Shown: positions 32,841 to 42,654 of the stretch, piece after piece | Numbering within the stretch: position 1 is the stretch's first letter | Layout of the letters: each line of letters begins with the position of its first letter | NCBI GenBank assembly: GCA_051744845.1 | Contig: JBNJDJ010000007.1 | Span: 1 to 51,180, forward strand | Direction: 5' to 3' | Length of the DNA stretch: 51,180 bases | Source: JBNJDJ01 sp051744845 | Lineage (GTDB): Bacteria; Bacillota; Clostridia; Peptostreptococcales; Acidaminobacteraceae | The notes under the pieces: generated by a model | What the model saw: the letters and a program-made list of their open reading frames with translations, nothing else | The model's database searches: none | Told to the model about the DNA's origin: nothing | Program-made: the position numbers and the translations under genes

Positions 32841-34816
32841 TGATAAAGGAAAAAATTGAAAACTTAAAAAAAGAAATAAGATATCATAATCATAAATATT
32901 ATTCACTAAATGATCCAGAAATAACAGATAGTGAGTATGATAAATTGTTAAAAAAATTAATTGAATTAGAAGAAAAATACCCTGAGTATAAAACAGAGAC
33001 TTCACCTAGTCAAAAAGTAGGTTCAAAAGTTTTAGATGAATTTGAAAAGGTTGAGCATAATGTAAAAATGCTTAGTTTAAATAATGCTTTTGATAAACAG
33101 GATTTACTTGATTTTGAAAAAAGAGTTATAAAAAAGGTAAAAAATATAAATTATATTGTTGAATATAAAATCGATGGTTTATCTGTAAGTTTAACTTATA
33201 AAGATGGTAAATTTGTTAAAGGAGCAACTCGAGGAAATGGATTAGTAGGTGAAGATATTACAGAAAATCTTAAAACTATTAAGAGTTTACCTTTGAAATT
33301 AAAAGAGCCTATAGATATGACCTTAAGAGCAGAAGTTTTTATAAGGAAAAAAGATTTTAAAGAATTAAATGAAAGAAGAGAAGAAGAAGGTAAAAATACA
33401 TTTGTTAATCCTAGAAATGCTGCTGCAGGTTCTTTGAGACAATTAGATACCAAAGAGGCAGCTAAAAGACCACTAGATTTTTTTGTTTTCGATATTTTAG
33501 AATCTAAAAAAGAATTTCAAACTCATAAACAAGGTTTGAATTATTTGAAGAAGTTAAATATAAATGTATCAGTAATAAAAGAATTTAAAGATATTCAAAA
33601 AGTTTATAACTATTGTCAAGAAATGATTGATTTTAGACATAATTTGGCTTACGATATAGATGGAATGGTTATAAAAGTTGATGATTTAGATAAAAGAAAA
33701 AAGCTAGGAGTTCGTACTAAATCACCGAAATGGGCAATAGCTTATAAATTCCCTGCTGAGACAGTAGAAACTGTTATAGAAGATATTAATGTTCATGTAG
33801 GAAGAACAGGAGTATTAACACCAACAGCTGATTTAAAGCCTGTTTTTGTTGCTGGGAGTACTGTTAGTCATGCTACATTGCATAATCAAGACTATATTGA
33901 TCAAAAAGATATTAGAATAGGAGATTATGTATTAATTCAAAAAGCAGGAGATATTATTCCACAAGTAATTAAAGTAAATATGGATAAGCGGACTAATCAA
34001 GAAAAATATGAATTACCAGATAAATGCCCAGTTTGTGAATCTAGGGCAGTTTATAAAGAAGATGGAGCATATAAAAAGTGTTCTAATCCAATGTGTCCTG
34101 CAAAATTAGATAGAAAAATAAGATATTTTGTTTCTAAAAATGGTATGGATATATCAGGTTTAGGTGAATCAATAGTTTCTAAACTTTTAGAAAATAATTT
34201 AATTAAAGATGTTTCTGATCTATATTATTTAAAAGACAAAAAACAAAAGTTACTTGAATTAGAAAGAATGGGACAAAAATCAGTAAAAAATTTAATCAAT
34301 GCTATTGAAGAGTCTAAAGATAATCAATTAAATAAATTGATTTGTGCATTTGGAATACCTTTAGTTGGAGCAAATGTAAGTAAACTTTTAGCCAGAAAAT
34401 ATAAAACTTTAGAAAATTTAGAAAAAGCTAGCAAAGAAGAACTAAATAATATTGATGAAATTGGTCCTAAAATAACTCAATCAATTATAAACTTTTTTTC
34501 AAAAGAATATAATAAAAAAATTATAAATAAACTAAAAAAAGCTGGAGTAAATACTAAAGAAAAAATAGGAAAAAAAGAATCAAAAGTATTTGATGGAAAA
34601 ACTTTTGTAGTAACTGGGAAATTAGAAGGTTATACAAGGAAATCTATTAAGAAAAAAATAGAAGATAATGGCGGGAAAGTAACGTCTAGTGTAAGTGGAA
34701 ATACTGATTATTTATTAGTAGGAGAAAATCCAGGATCAAAAGTTCAAAAGGCTAGAGAAAAAAAAGTAGATATATTATCTCAAGATGATTTTGAAGAAAT
34801 GTTAAAGGATAAATAG
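32840..34816 (+). CDS. ligA: NAD-dependent DNA ligase
   Basis: LigA seals nicks using NAD. The 658-residue protein has the domain Ia region for NMN binding (EIRYHNHKYYSLNDPEITD) and adenylated Lys110 in EYKIDGL. An OB fold is followed by a four-Cys zinc finger (CPVCESRA and CSNPMCPAK). Helix-hairpin-helix repeats and a C-terminal BRCT domain (FDGKTFVVTGKLEGYTR) complete it. No domain is missing. It begins inside the pcrA stop codon and is followed after 12 bases by gatC. Confidence 0.98.
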   Translation: MIKEKIENLKKEIRYHNHKYYSLNDPEITDSEYDKLLKKLIELEEKYPEYKTETSPSQKVGSKVLDEFEKVEHNVKMLSLNNAFDKQDLLDFEKRVIKKVKNINYIVEYKIDGLSVSLTYKDGKFVKGATRGNGLVGEDITENLKTIKSLPLKLKEPIDMTLRAEVFIRKKDFKELNERREEEGKNTFVNPRNAAAGSLRQLDTKEAAKRPLDFFVFDILESKKEFQTHKQGLNYLKKLNINVSVIKEFKDIQKVYNYCQEMIDFRHNLAYDIDGMVIKVDDLDKRKKLGVRTKSPKWAIAYKFPAETVETVIEDINVHVGRTGVLTPTADLKPVFVAGSTVSHATLHNQDYIDQKDIRIGDYVLIQKAGDIIPQVIKVNMDKRTNQEKYELPDKCPVCESRAVYKEDGAYKKCSNPMCPAKLDRKIRYFVSKNGMDISGLGESIVSKLLENNLIKDVSDLYYLKDKKQKLLELERMGQKSVKNLINAIEESKDNQLNKLICAFGIPLVGANVSKLLARKYKTLENLEKASKEELNNIDEIGPKITQSIINFFSKEYNKKIINKLKKAGVNTKEKIGKKESKVFDGKTFVVTGKLEGYTRKSIKKKIEDNGGKVTSSVSGNTDYLLVGENPGSKVQKAREKKVDILSQDDFEEMLKDK

Positions 34817-34828
34817 GTTAGGAGGAAT

Positions 34829-35116
34829 ATGAGTTTAAAAGTTGAAGAAGTTAAACATGTAGCTAAGTTAGCTAGATTATCATTTGATGAAAAAGAAGAA
34901 AAAGATTTTACTGAAAAGTTAAATGAAGTAGTTAATTATGTAGAAAAATTAAAAGAAGTTGATGTAGAAGGTGTTAAACCTACATATCATGCTTTAGATG
35001 TAAAAAATGTATTTAGAGATGATGAAGTTAAAGATTCTTTTGAAAGAGAAGATATGTTAAAAAACGCTCCAAGTCATATAGCAGGGTGTTTTGAAGTTCC
35101 GAAAGTTGTTGAGTAG
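34829..35116 (+). CDS. gatC: Asp/Glu-tRNA amidotransferase subunit C
   Basis: The small scaffold subunit of GatCAB, 95 residues. It has VKHVAKLARLSFDEKEEKDF at the N-terminus and the conserved YVEKLKEVDVEGVKPTYHAL belt. AGGAGG precedes the ATG. It wraps around GatA and stabilises the complex. It is the first gene of gatCAB and is coupled to ligA upstream. Confidence 0.96.
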   Translation: MSLKVEEVKHVAKLARLSFDEKEEKDFTEKLNEVVNYVEKLKEVDVEGVKPTYHALDVKNVFRDDEVKDSFEREDMLKNAPSHIAGCFEVPKVVE

Positions 35117-35127
35117 AGAGGAGTTTT

Positions 35128-36582
35128 ATGGAATATTTTAATTTAACAGCACATGAAGTAAGAGATCTTTTAAGAGAAGGGAAAGTGACTTCACAAAGAT
35201 TAGTAGAAAATGTATTTGAAAGAATAGAAAAAGTTGAAGATGATTTAAAATCATTTTTAGATTTATATAAAGAAGAAGCTTTAAACAAGGCAAAAGAAAT
35301 TGATAAAATGATTAAAGATGGAAAAGATTTGCCTGACTTAGCTGGAATACCAATTGTAATTAAAGACAATATGTGTATGAAAGATAAATATACAACTTGT
35401 GGTTCTAAAATGCTAGAAAATTTTAGACCGCCATATAACGCAACAGTTATAGAAAAATTAGAAAAACAAAAAGCAATTATTATAGGTAAATCAAATATGG
35501 ATGAATTTGCTATGGGTTCTTCTACTGAAAATTCATATTATCAAGTATCTAAAAATCCATGGGATCTTTCAAGAGTACCTGGCGGTTCTTCAGGAGGTTC
35601 AGCATCAGCTGTAACAGCTGGGGAAGGTTTTATAGCTTTAGGTTCTGATACAGGTGGTTCTATTAGACAACCTGCTTCACTTTGTGGAATAGTAGGACTG
35701 AAACCTACATATGGTTTAGTATCTAGATATGGATTAGTTGCTTATGCTTCAAGTTTAGATCAAATAGGTCCTTTAAGTAAAGATGTTCAAGACTCTGCTT
35801 TAATGTTAAATGCAATAGCTGGATATGATAAAAGAGATTCTACATCTGTTGATAAAGGAGATATTGACTATACAAAAGCATTAAAAGATAATGTTAAAGG
35901 TTTAAAAATAGGTGTTCCAAAAGAATATTTTGAAGAAGGTATAAATAAGGAAGTTAAGGATAAGATATTTAAAGCTTTAGACATTTTAAAAGATTTAGGA
36001 GCTACTTATGAAAAGATGTCTTTACCTTATACTGAATACGCACTTCCAACTTACTATATTATAGCTCCAGCAGAGTGTTCTTCAAACTTAGGGAGATATG
36101 ATGGTATAAGATATGGTCATAGACCACAAAAGTTTGATGGTATTGATGATTTATTTATTAAATCTAGAACTGAAGGTTTTGGTCCTGAAGTTAAAAGAAG
36201 AATTATGATGGGAACACATTCTTTAGCATCAGGATATTATGATGAGTATTATTCTAAAGCAATGAAAGTTAGAACTTTGATAAAACAAGATTTTGATAAA
36301 GCATTCGAAAAGTATGATTGTATAATTACACCTACAGCGCCAAATAAAGCTTTTAAAATAGGAGAAAAAACTGATGATCCACTGACTATGTATATGTCAG
36401 ATATATGTACAGTACCAGTTAATATAGCAGGACTGCCAGCTATATCTATACCGGCAGGGTTTGTTGATGAAATGCCTATAGGTATGCAAATAATTGGTAA
36501 ACACTTTGATGAAGAAACTATTTTAAGAGTTGCTTATACTTTTGAAAAAAATACTAATTTTAATAAAAGAGTAAGTTTATAG
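35128..36582 (+). CDS. gatA: Asp/Glu-tRNA amidotransferase subunit A
   Basis: Amidase-signature glutaminase, 484 residues, that releases ammonia from glutamine for the kinase subunit. The catalytic triad is Lys79 (VIKDN), cis-Ser154 (GGSSGG) and Ser178 (SDTGGSI), at the same numbering as the well-studied Staphylococcus GatA. GAGGAG precedes the ATG. With GatB and GatC it amidates Glu-tRNA-Gln, and possibly Asp-tRNA-Asn. Confidence 0.98.
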   Translation: MEYFNLTAHEVRDLLREGKVTSQRLVENVFERIEKVEDDLKSFLDLYKEEALNKAKEIDKMIKDGKDLPDLAGIPIVIKDNMCMKDKYTTCGSKMLENFRPPYNATVIEKLEKQKAIIIGKSNMDEFAMGSSTENSYYQVSKNPWDLSRVPGGSSGGSASAVTAGEGFIALGSDTGGSIRQPASLCGIVGLKPTYGLVSRYGLVAYASSLDQIGPLSKDVQDSALMLNAIAGYDKRDSTSVDKGDIDYTKALKDNVKGLKIGVPKEYFEEGINKEVKDKIFKALDILKDLGATYEKMSLPYTEYALPTYYIIAPAECSSNLGRYDGIRYGHRPQKFDGIDDLFIKSRTEGFGPEVKRRIMMGTHSLASGYYDEYYSKAMKVRTLIKQDFDKAFEKYDCIITPTAPNKAFKIGEKTDDPLTMYMSDICTVPVNIAGLPAISIPAGFVDEMPIGMQIIGKHFDEETILRVAYTFEKNTNFNKRVSL

Positions 36583-36594
36583 AAAGGAATATGT

Positions 36595-38025
36595 ATGAGT
36601 TATAAAACAATAGTTGGATTAGAAATACACTCTGAGTTAAAAACAAAATCTAAGATATTTTGTGGTTGCTCAACAAAATTTGGTGAAGATGTAAATACAC
36701 AATGTTGTCCAGTTTGTTTAGGACTTCCAGGTTCATTACCTGTAGTAAATAAAAAAGTAATTGAATATGCAATGAAAGCAGGTTTAGCTTTTAATTGTGA
36801 TATTGCAGAATATAGTAAGATGGACAGAAAAAATTATTTTTATCCTGATTTAGTTAAAGCTTATCAAATTTCACAATACGATTTACCACTTTGTGAAAAT
36901 GGTTTTATAAAAATAATAAAAGAAGATGAGTCTAAAAAGAAAATAGGACTTATTAGAATTCATATAGAAGAAGATACAGGTAAAGCTTTACACGGACTAG
37001 AAAATGAATCGCTTTTAGATTATAATAGATCAGGAGTTGGATTAATTGAAATAGTAACTAAACCTGATATATCATCTGCTGAGGAAGCTAGTTTATTTTT
37101 ACAAAGGTTAAAATCTACATTAGAATATTTAGAAGTATCTGATGTTAAGATGGAAGAAGGTTCTTTAAGATGTGATGTAAATGTAAATGTAGTAAGTGAA
37201 GATGGAAAGTTAAAGTCTAATATTTCTGAGATTAAAAACCTAAACTCATTTAAAGCAGTACAAAAAGCTATTGAGTTTGAAACTAACAGACATATTGAGC
37301 TTTTAGAAGCAGGAAAGAATAGTCAAAAAGATACAAGAAGATGGGATTCTGAAAAAGAAGAAACAGTATTTATGCGTTCAAAGCAACATGTTCAAGATTA
37401 TAGATATTTTCCTGAACCAGATATTGTAGACTTTGAAATAAGTAGAGATTGGGTAAAAGAAATTGAAAAAAGTTTACCTGAACTACCTGATGAAAAGATG
37501 AAAAGATTTATAAAAAAATATGATATTCCAAAGTATGATGCTGAAATATTAGTCAGTGATAAGCAATTATCACATTATTTTGAAGAAATTTGTGATAAAC
37601 ATAATGATTATAAATTAGTTAGTAATTGGTTTATGACAGAACTTTTGAGAAGAATGAATTTAGAAGAAATTGGAATCGATCAATTAAAATTTAGTAGTGA
37701 TGATTTTGCTACATTGCTAAAAGAATTGACTGAGAAAAATATATCTAATAACTCAGGTAAAAAAGTATTTAGAAAGATGTTTGAAGATGGAAAGAAACCT
37801 TTAGAAGTTATTGAAAATCAAGGATTAAAACAAATATCTGATGATGATTTTATAAAAAGAGCTGTAAATGAAGTTTTAGATGAAAACAAGGAAGCAATTG
37901 AGGATATTAGAAATGGAAAAGATAGAGCTATTGGATATTTAGTCGGACAAGTTATGAAAAAGACAAAAGGAAAAGCTAATCCTCAAAAAGCAAATCAATT
38001 AATAAGAGAAAAATGTATGAAATAA
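36595..38025 (+). CDS. gatB: Asp/Glu-tRNA amidotransferase subunit B
   Basis: The ATP-dependent kinase/transamidase subunit, 476 residues. The N-terminus has VGLEIHSELKTKSKIFCGC, with zinc-binding Cys residues (CGC and CCPVC). It also has GLPGSLPVVNKK and RKNYFYPDLVKAYQISQYD, with the C-terminal YqeY-like tRNA-binding tail. It is the last gene of the operon and precedes a strong terminator. Its presence implies that at least one aminoacyl-tRNA is made by the indirect route. Confidence 0.98.
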   Translation: MSYKTIVGLEIHSELKTKSKIFCGCSTKFGEDVNTQCCPVCLGLPGSLPVVNKKVIEYAMKAGLAFNCDIAEYSKMDRKNYFYPDLVKAYQISQYDLPLCENGFIKIIKEDESKKKIGLIRIHIEEDTGKALHGLENESLLDYNRSGVGLIEIVTKPDISSAEEASLFLQRLKSTLEYLEVSDVKMEEGSLRCDVNVNVVSEDGKLKSNISEIKNLNSFKAVQKAIEFETNRHIELLEAGKNSQKDTRRWDSEKEETVFMRSKQHVQDYRYFPEPDIVDFEISRDWVKEIEKSLPELPDEKMKRFIKKYDIPKYDAEILVSDKQLSHYFEEICDKHNDYKLVSNWFMTELLRRMNLEEIGIDQLKFSSDDFATLLKELTEKNISNNSGKKVFRKMFEDGKKPLEVIENQGLKQISDDDFIKRAVNEVLDENKEAIEDIRNGKDRAIGYLVGQVMKKTKGKANPQKANQLIREKCMK

Positions 38026-38039
38026 GATAAATATATAAG

Positions 38040-38076
38040 AGATTTAATGTAAAATGTTGCATTAAATCTTTTTTTT
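38040..38076 (+). terminator. Terminator of pcrA-ligA-gatCAB operon
   Basis: AGATTTAATG (38040-38049) pairs perfectly with CATTAAATCT (38060-38069) across a ten-base loop, followed by seven or eight T residues. Confidence 0.92.
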
Positions 38077-38129
38077 ATGCACAAAAAGATGTTAATAAAC
38101 TGTAAAAACTGTGTAAAAAAGCCTCTAAT

Positions 38130-38143
38130 TGAAAACGATTATC
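38130..38143 (+). promoter_or_regulatory. Weak cre-like site upstream of opp
   Basis: TGAAAACGATTATC resembles the CcpA catabolite site, with two mismatches at the last two positions. It lies about 80 bases before the best opp promoter. The rest of the 38077-38296 interval contains no gene I can support, only AT-rich DNA, the promoter and the palindrome AAGGCCTT near 38177. Confidence 0.25.
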
Positions 38144-38219
38144 GGAAGCCTTAAATGTTGATATTACAATGCATAAAGGCCTTATTACAATAACTTAATA
38201 TTTAAAACAGTCAAAATTG

Positions 38220-38248
38220 TTGAAAAATTTTGTCATTTGAATTAAAAT
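38220..38248 (+). promoter_or_regulatory. oppBCDF promoter
   Basis: TTGAAA (38220-38225), a 17-base spacer and TAAAAT (38243-38248). This gives a leader of about 42 bases before oppB. Confidence 0.55.
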
Positions 38249-38296
38249 AAAAAAGAGTTACATATTAGATTAAAGTTTTATGGAAGGAGAGGATTA

Positions 38297-39217
38297 ATGG
38301 GAAATTATTTATTTAAACGAATCATAGCAATGTTAATAACGCTTTGGTTTGTAGCTACAATAACTTTCTTTTTAATGCATGCTATACCAGGAGGGCCTTT
38401 TACTAGAGAACGTGAATTGCCACCGGAAGTTGTTGAAGCTTTAAATGAGAAATATCACTTAGACGATCCATTATACAAGCAGTATTATGAATATTTAAAA
38501 GGGATTGTCACATTTGATTTAGGTGCATCAATGACAATGATAGGAACTAGTGTTAATCATTTATTAGCAAAAGGATTTCCAGTATCAGCAAGTATTGGTG
38601 GTTTGGCTGCATTATTTGTTTTAATTTTAGGAGTTCCGATTGGGATAACCTCAGCTTTAAAGCAAAATAGTATAATTGATTATATCGTAACAATTTTTGC
38701 AACTATAGGAGTAGCTGTACCGAACTTTGTTATTGCGACATTATATATTTATATTTTTAGTTCAGTGTTAAATTGGGTACCATCTTTTGGATTAAACTCC
38801 TGGGTTAATTATATTGGACCAGTATTAGCATTATCTTTTTTCTCTTTAGCGTTTGTAATGAGATTAATGAGATCGAGTATGCTTGATGTAATGCAAAATG
38901 ATTATATTAGAACAGCTCGAGCAAAAGGGTTGCCTGAAAGAGTTGTAATTTTCAAACATGCATTGAAAAATGCTATTATTCCTGTTATTACTTATATGGG
39001 ACCGATGATTGCAGCAATATTAACAGGATCTTTTGTTATTGAAAAGATTTTTGCGTTACCAGGTATGGGAAAATATTTTATTGAAAGTGTAGGAAATAGA
39101 GATTACACTGTTTTAATGGGTATTACTGTTTTTTATGCAGCTTTTTCAATATTTATGATTTTCTTAGTGGATCTAGCGTACGGTGCTGTTGATCCAAGAA
39201 TTAAGTTAGGAGAATAG
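38297..39217 (+). CDS. oppB: Oligopeptide ABC importer permease OppB
   Basis: Dipeptide/oligopeptide-type permease of 306 residues with six membrane helices. The N-terminus YLFKRIIAMLITLWFVATI and the PGGPF motif are typical of DppB/OppB. The EAA-like loop is RTARAKGLPERVVIFKHALK, followed by NAIIPVITYMGP. AAGGAGAGGA precedes the ATG. It heads an operon with oppC, oppD and oppF, and the binding protein gene follows last. Peptide is the likely cargo, though nickel or sugar variants of this family exist. Confidence 0.93.
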   Translation: MGNYLFKRIIAMLITLWFVATITFFLMHAIPGGPFTRERELPPEVVEALNEKYHLDDPLYKQYYEYLKGIVTFDLGASMTMIGTSVNHLLAKGFPVSASIGGLAALFVLILGVPIGITSALKQNSIIDYIVTIFATIGVAVPNFVIATLYIYIFSSVLNWVPSFGLNSWVNYIGPVLALSFFSLAFVMRLMRSSMLDVMQNDYIRTARAKGLPERVVIFKHALKNAIIPVITYMGPMIAAILTGSFVIEKIFALPGMGKYFIESVGNRDYTVLMGITVFYAAFSIFMIFLVDLAYGAVDPRIKLGE

Positions 39218-39227
39218 GAGTGTAGAT

Positions 39228-40439
39228 ATGGCTAATAATATAAAAAATACTCCTGGTATGTGGGAGAAGGTTGATAAAGAAAAATTAGATAAAGAAGTTA
39301 TCACTAGGCCAAGTTTAACATATTGGCAAGATGCTTGGAGAAGATTAAAGAATAATAAATTATCAGTAGGTGGATTAGTAGTAATAGTTTTAATGATTAT
39401 ATTTGCACTATTTGGACATAACCTTTCAAATTTTTCATATTCGGACCAAATATTAAGAAATTCAAATATACCACCTATAATAGAAATTTATGAAGTAAAT
39501 GAAGATAATTATGTTTATGCACACGAAGAATATGTATTATTTAGTGTTAGTGAAGATGGAGAAATAATAAAAAGATTAGAACCTACGAATGATAATCTAG
39601 ATGTTATGCAAAACAGACGAAAGGTTTATGAAGTAGGGGGTCAAGAAGTAACACTAGACTTTTCTAATGCAATGAAAGCTAAACAAAACGATAACCCAAA
39701 TGCTAAGTTTTTTAAAGTACAAAAAGGTGATGAAGTTTTAAAACCACATGATAAAGTATGGAACAAAACTTACCTTTTTGGATCCGATGGTTTAGGAAGA
39801 GATATATTAGTTAGAGTTGTTTATGGAGCAAGAATTTCATTATTAATAGCACTTGTTGCAACTTTAGTACAATTTTTTATAGGTGTATTATATGGTTCGA
39901 TTGCTGGATACGCTGGCGGTCGTGTGGATAATATAATGATGAGAATTGTTGATATTATTGCAACTATACCTTTATTATTATATGTTATTTTATTAATGGT
40001 TGTATTAGAACCAGGTTTAACTACTATAATGATTGCGCTAGGGACAGTATACTGGGTAAGAATGGCTCGTATTGTAAGAGGAGAAATTTTAAGTTTGAAA
40101 AAACAAGAATTTGTATTAGCGGCACGGACTTTAGGTGCAAGTACTTGGAGAATTTTAGGAAGACATTTAGTACCTAATGCTATGGGGCCAATAATTGTTT
40201 CATTAGCAATGATGATTCCAGCAGCAATTTTTACAGAAGCATTTTTAAGTTTTATTGGTTTAGGAGTATCGGCACCAGCTGCTTCATGGGGTACTTTAGC
40301 AAATTCTGCAGTTAAGACTTTAAGGTCTTATCCTTACCAATTGTTTTGGCCATCTTTAGCAATAAGTTTAACTGTTTTGGCATTTAATTTTGTTGGTGAT
40401 GGTTTAAGAGATGCATTAGATCCAAAATTACGTAAATAG
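39228..40439 (+). CDS. oppC: Oligopeptide ABC importer permease OppC, long form
   Basis: The second permease, 403 residues, about 100 longer than a usual OppC. The first membrane helix is at residues 47-65 (VGGLVVIVLMIIFALFGHN). The extra residues (about 70-180, charged and Asp/Glu/Lys-rich) lie outside the membrane between helices 1 and 2. They may contact the binding protein. The standard parts follow: FGSDGLGRDILVRVVYGARI, the EAA-like loop AARTLGASTWRILGRHLVPN and EAFLSFIGLG. It sits ten bases after oppB. Confidence 0.92.
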   Translation: MANNIKNTPGMWEKVDKEKLDKEVITRPSLTYWQDAWRRLKNNKLSVGGLVVIVLMIIFALFGHNLSNFSYSDQILRNSNIPPIIEIYEVNEDNYVYAHEEYVLFSVSEDGEIIKRLEPTNDNLDVMQNRRKVYEVGGQEVTLDFSNAMKAKQNDNPNAKFFKVQKGDEVLKPHDKVWNKTYLFGSDGLGRDILVRVVYGARISLLIALVATLVQFFIGVLYGSIAGYAGGRVDNIMMRIVDIIATIPLLLYVILLMVVLEPGLTTIMIALGTVYWVRMARIVRGEILSLKKQEFVLAARTLGASTWRILGRHLVPNAMGPIIVSLAMMIPAAIFTEAFLSFIGLGVSAPAASWGTLANSAVKTLRSYPYQLFWPSLAISLTVLAFNFVGDGLRDALDPKLRK

Positions 40440-40454
40440 AGAGGAGTGCTTTAA

Positions 40455-41474
40455 TTGAGTAAAAAAATATTAGAAGTGAATAATTTAAAAACTTCATTTT
40501 ATACTCATTTAGGGGAAGTACAAGCAGTTAGAGGAGTCAACTTTTCAGTTGATAAAGGCGAGGTTCTTGGTATTGTAGGAGAATCTGGAAGTGGTAAAAG
40601 TGTTACTTCTATGTCTTTAATTAAGCTTGTATCGTACCCTGGGAAAATAAAAAATGGAGAAATTATTTTCAATGGTGAAAATTTAGTTAATAAAACAAAA
40701 AAAGAGATGTTAAATATTAGAGGAGAAAAAATATCAATGATTTTTCAGGATCCAATGACATCATTGAATCCTGTATATAGAGTAGGAGATCAAATTGTTG
40801 AAGCAATTACTATGCATCAAGGATTAAGTAAGACTAAAGCAAGAAAAAAAGCAATTGAAATGCTTAAAAAAGTAGGTATTCCATCACCTGAAGATCGGAT
40901 TGATAATTATCCACACGAATTTAGTGGTGGAATGAGACAAAGAGCTATGATTGCAATTGCTTTATCTTGTGAACCTGATTTATTGATTGCAGATGAACCA
41001 ACTACAGCACTTGATGTAACAATACAAGCACAAATAATGGAGTTGTTAAGAGATTTAAAAGAAGAAATTGATACATCTATTATATTAATAACTCATGATT
41101 TAGGTGTAGTAGCAGATACTTGTGATAAAATTTCAGTAATGTATGGTGGGTTAATTATGGAAAATGGTACTGCTGAGGATATTTTTTATAATCCGAAACA
41201 TCCATATACTATGGGACTTTTAAAATCGATTCCACGAATGGATTTAAAAGAAGAAGGAAGACTAGTTCCTATTGAAGGAACACCTCCTGATTTACTAAAT
41301 CCACCAGAAGGTTGTCCTTTTGCGGCTAGATGCCCATATACTATGAAAATTTGTGAAAAAGAAATGCCGAAAAATTATGACTTTGGAAATGATCATTATG
41401 CTGCTTGTTGGTTACTAGATGAAAATTCACCTGAAGTTGAAGTAGATACTGGTGTAAAAAGAGGTGAGTTATAA
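40455..41474 (+). CDS. oppD: Oligopeptide ABC importer ATPase OppD
   Basis: ATPase of 339 residues with a TTG start; GAGGAG is eight bases upstream and the next in-frame ATG would lose the first beta strand. Walker A is GESGSGKS, the signature is FSGGMRQR and Walker B is LLIADEP. The oligopeptide-transporter C-terminal domain has GCPFAARCPY and later Cys residues, a cluster that in related proteins can hold iron-sulfur. It ends on the first base of the oppF start. Confidence 0.95.
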   Translation: MSKKILEVNNLKTSFYTHLGEVQAVRGVNFSVDKGEVLGIVGESGSGKSVTSMSLIKLVSYPGKIKNGEIIFNGENLVNKTKKEMLNIRGEKISMIFQDPMTSLNPVYRVGDQIVEAITMHQGLSKTKARKKAIEMLKKVGIPSPEDRIDNYPHEFSGGMRQRAMIAIALSCEPDLLIADEPTTALDVTIQAQIMELLRDLKEEIDTSIILITHDLGVVADTCDKISVMYGGLIMENGTAEDIFYNPKHPYTMGLLKSIPRMDLKEEGRLVPIEGTPPDLLNPPEGCPFAARCPYTMKICEKEMPKNYDFGNDHYAACWLLDENSPEVEVDTGVKRGEL

Positions 41475-42484
41475 TGTCTAAAGAAAATAGAGAAGTTATT
41501 TTAAAAGTAAATAATTTAAAAAAATATTTTGAACAAACTCATGGGTTTTTAGGACGAAATAAAAAATATGTAAAAGCTGTTGATGGATTAAATTTTGAAA
41601 TATATAAAGGTGAGACATTTGGATTAGTTGGAGAGTCTGGTTGTGGGAAATCAACAACAGGTAGAACAATTGTTAGATTATATGATGTTACAGAGGGCGA
41701 AGTTATTTTCGATGGTACAGATATTAGTACTTTGAGTAATGATGAACTTATGCCTTATAGAAAAGATATGCAAATGATTTTTCAAGATCCATATGCTTCA
41801 TTAAATTCTAGAATGACAGTAGCGGATATTGTTGGAGAACCTTTAGATATTCATGGGATAGCTAAAGGCGAAGCACGTAAAAACAGAATATTTGAATTAT
41901 TAGAAACAGTAGGTTTAAGTAAAGAACATGCTAGTAGATATCCACATGAATTTAGTGGTGGACAAAGACAAAGAATTGGTATTGCAAGAGCTCTTGCTGT
42001 AAATCCAGATTTTATAATTTGTGATGAGCCAATATCTGCATTAGATGTTTCAATACAAGCAGCAGTTGTAAATATGCTTGAAGATTTACAAAAAGAATTA
42101 GGATTAACTTATTTATTTATTGCTCATGATTTATCTATGGTAAAACATATTTCAGATAGAATTGCTGTAATGTATTTAGGTAAGATTGTTGAAATAGGTG
42201 GATCTGACCAATTATATTATGAACCTAAACATCCATATACAAAAGCACTTTTATCATCTGTTCCTATTCCAGATCCAGAAGTTACAAGAGAAAGAGCAAA
42301 GAATAGAGTGATTTTAGAAGGAGATGTTCCTAGTCCTTTAAATCCACCATCAGGATGTAGATTTAGAACAAGATGTAGATATGCAAAAGAAATTTGCAAA
42401 AATAAAGAACCTAAATTAAAAAAATTAGAAGATGGAAGAAAGGCTGCATGTCACTTTATTGATAAGCTAAAACTTAATAAATAA
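41474..42484 (+). CDS. oppF: Oligopeptide ABC importer ATPase OppF
   Basis: The second ATPase, 336 residues. Walker A is GESGCGKS, the signature is FSGGQRQR and Walker B is FIICDEP. The C-terminal domain has GCRFRTRCRY and the ICKNKEP Cys segment. It shares one base with oppD (TAATG), so translation is coupled. OppD and OppF form the heterodimeric motor. Confidence 0.96.
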   Translation: MSKENREVILKVNNLKKYFEQTHGFLGRNKKYVKAVDGLNFEIYKGETFGLVGESGCGKSTTGRTIVRLYDVTEGEVIFDGTDISTLSNDELMPYRKDMQMIFQDPYASLNSRMTVADIVGEPLDIHGIAKGEARKNRIFELLETVGLSKEHASRYPHEFSGGQRQRIGIARALAVNPDFIICDEPISALDVSIQAAVVNMLEDLQKELGLTYLFIAHDLSMVKHISDRIAVMYLGKIVEIGGSDQLYYEPKHPYTKALLSSVPIPDPEVTRERAKNRVILEGDVPSPLNPPSGCRFRTRCRYAKEICKNKEPKLKKLEDGRKAACHFIDKLKLNK

Positions 42485-42539
42485 TTTAAGTTAATAAGAC
42501 TTTATTAAGAAAATGTAACAATTAAAAACGTATGAATAT

Positions 42540-42568
42540 TTGCTTTTTTATAGTAAATATATTATAAT
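42540..42568 (+). promoter_or_regulatory. Separate oppA promoter
   Basis: TTGCTT (42540-42545), a 17-base spacer and a perfect TATAAT (42563-42568). It gives the binding protein its own transcript in addition to read-through from oppBCDF. There is no terminator between oppF and this promoter. Confidence 0.75.
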
Positions 42569-42654
42569 TATTTTAAACTATTAAGAAATTGTAATTTATT
42601 AATTATGATACTATTGATAGTTAGTAAATTATGAGAGAAATGGAGGGGATTTTT

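Noticed and set aside
38077..38296. Small gene or RNA between gatB and oppB
   Set aside because: No reading frame with SD and no recognised RNA fold beyond promoter-like elements.
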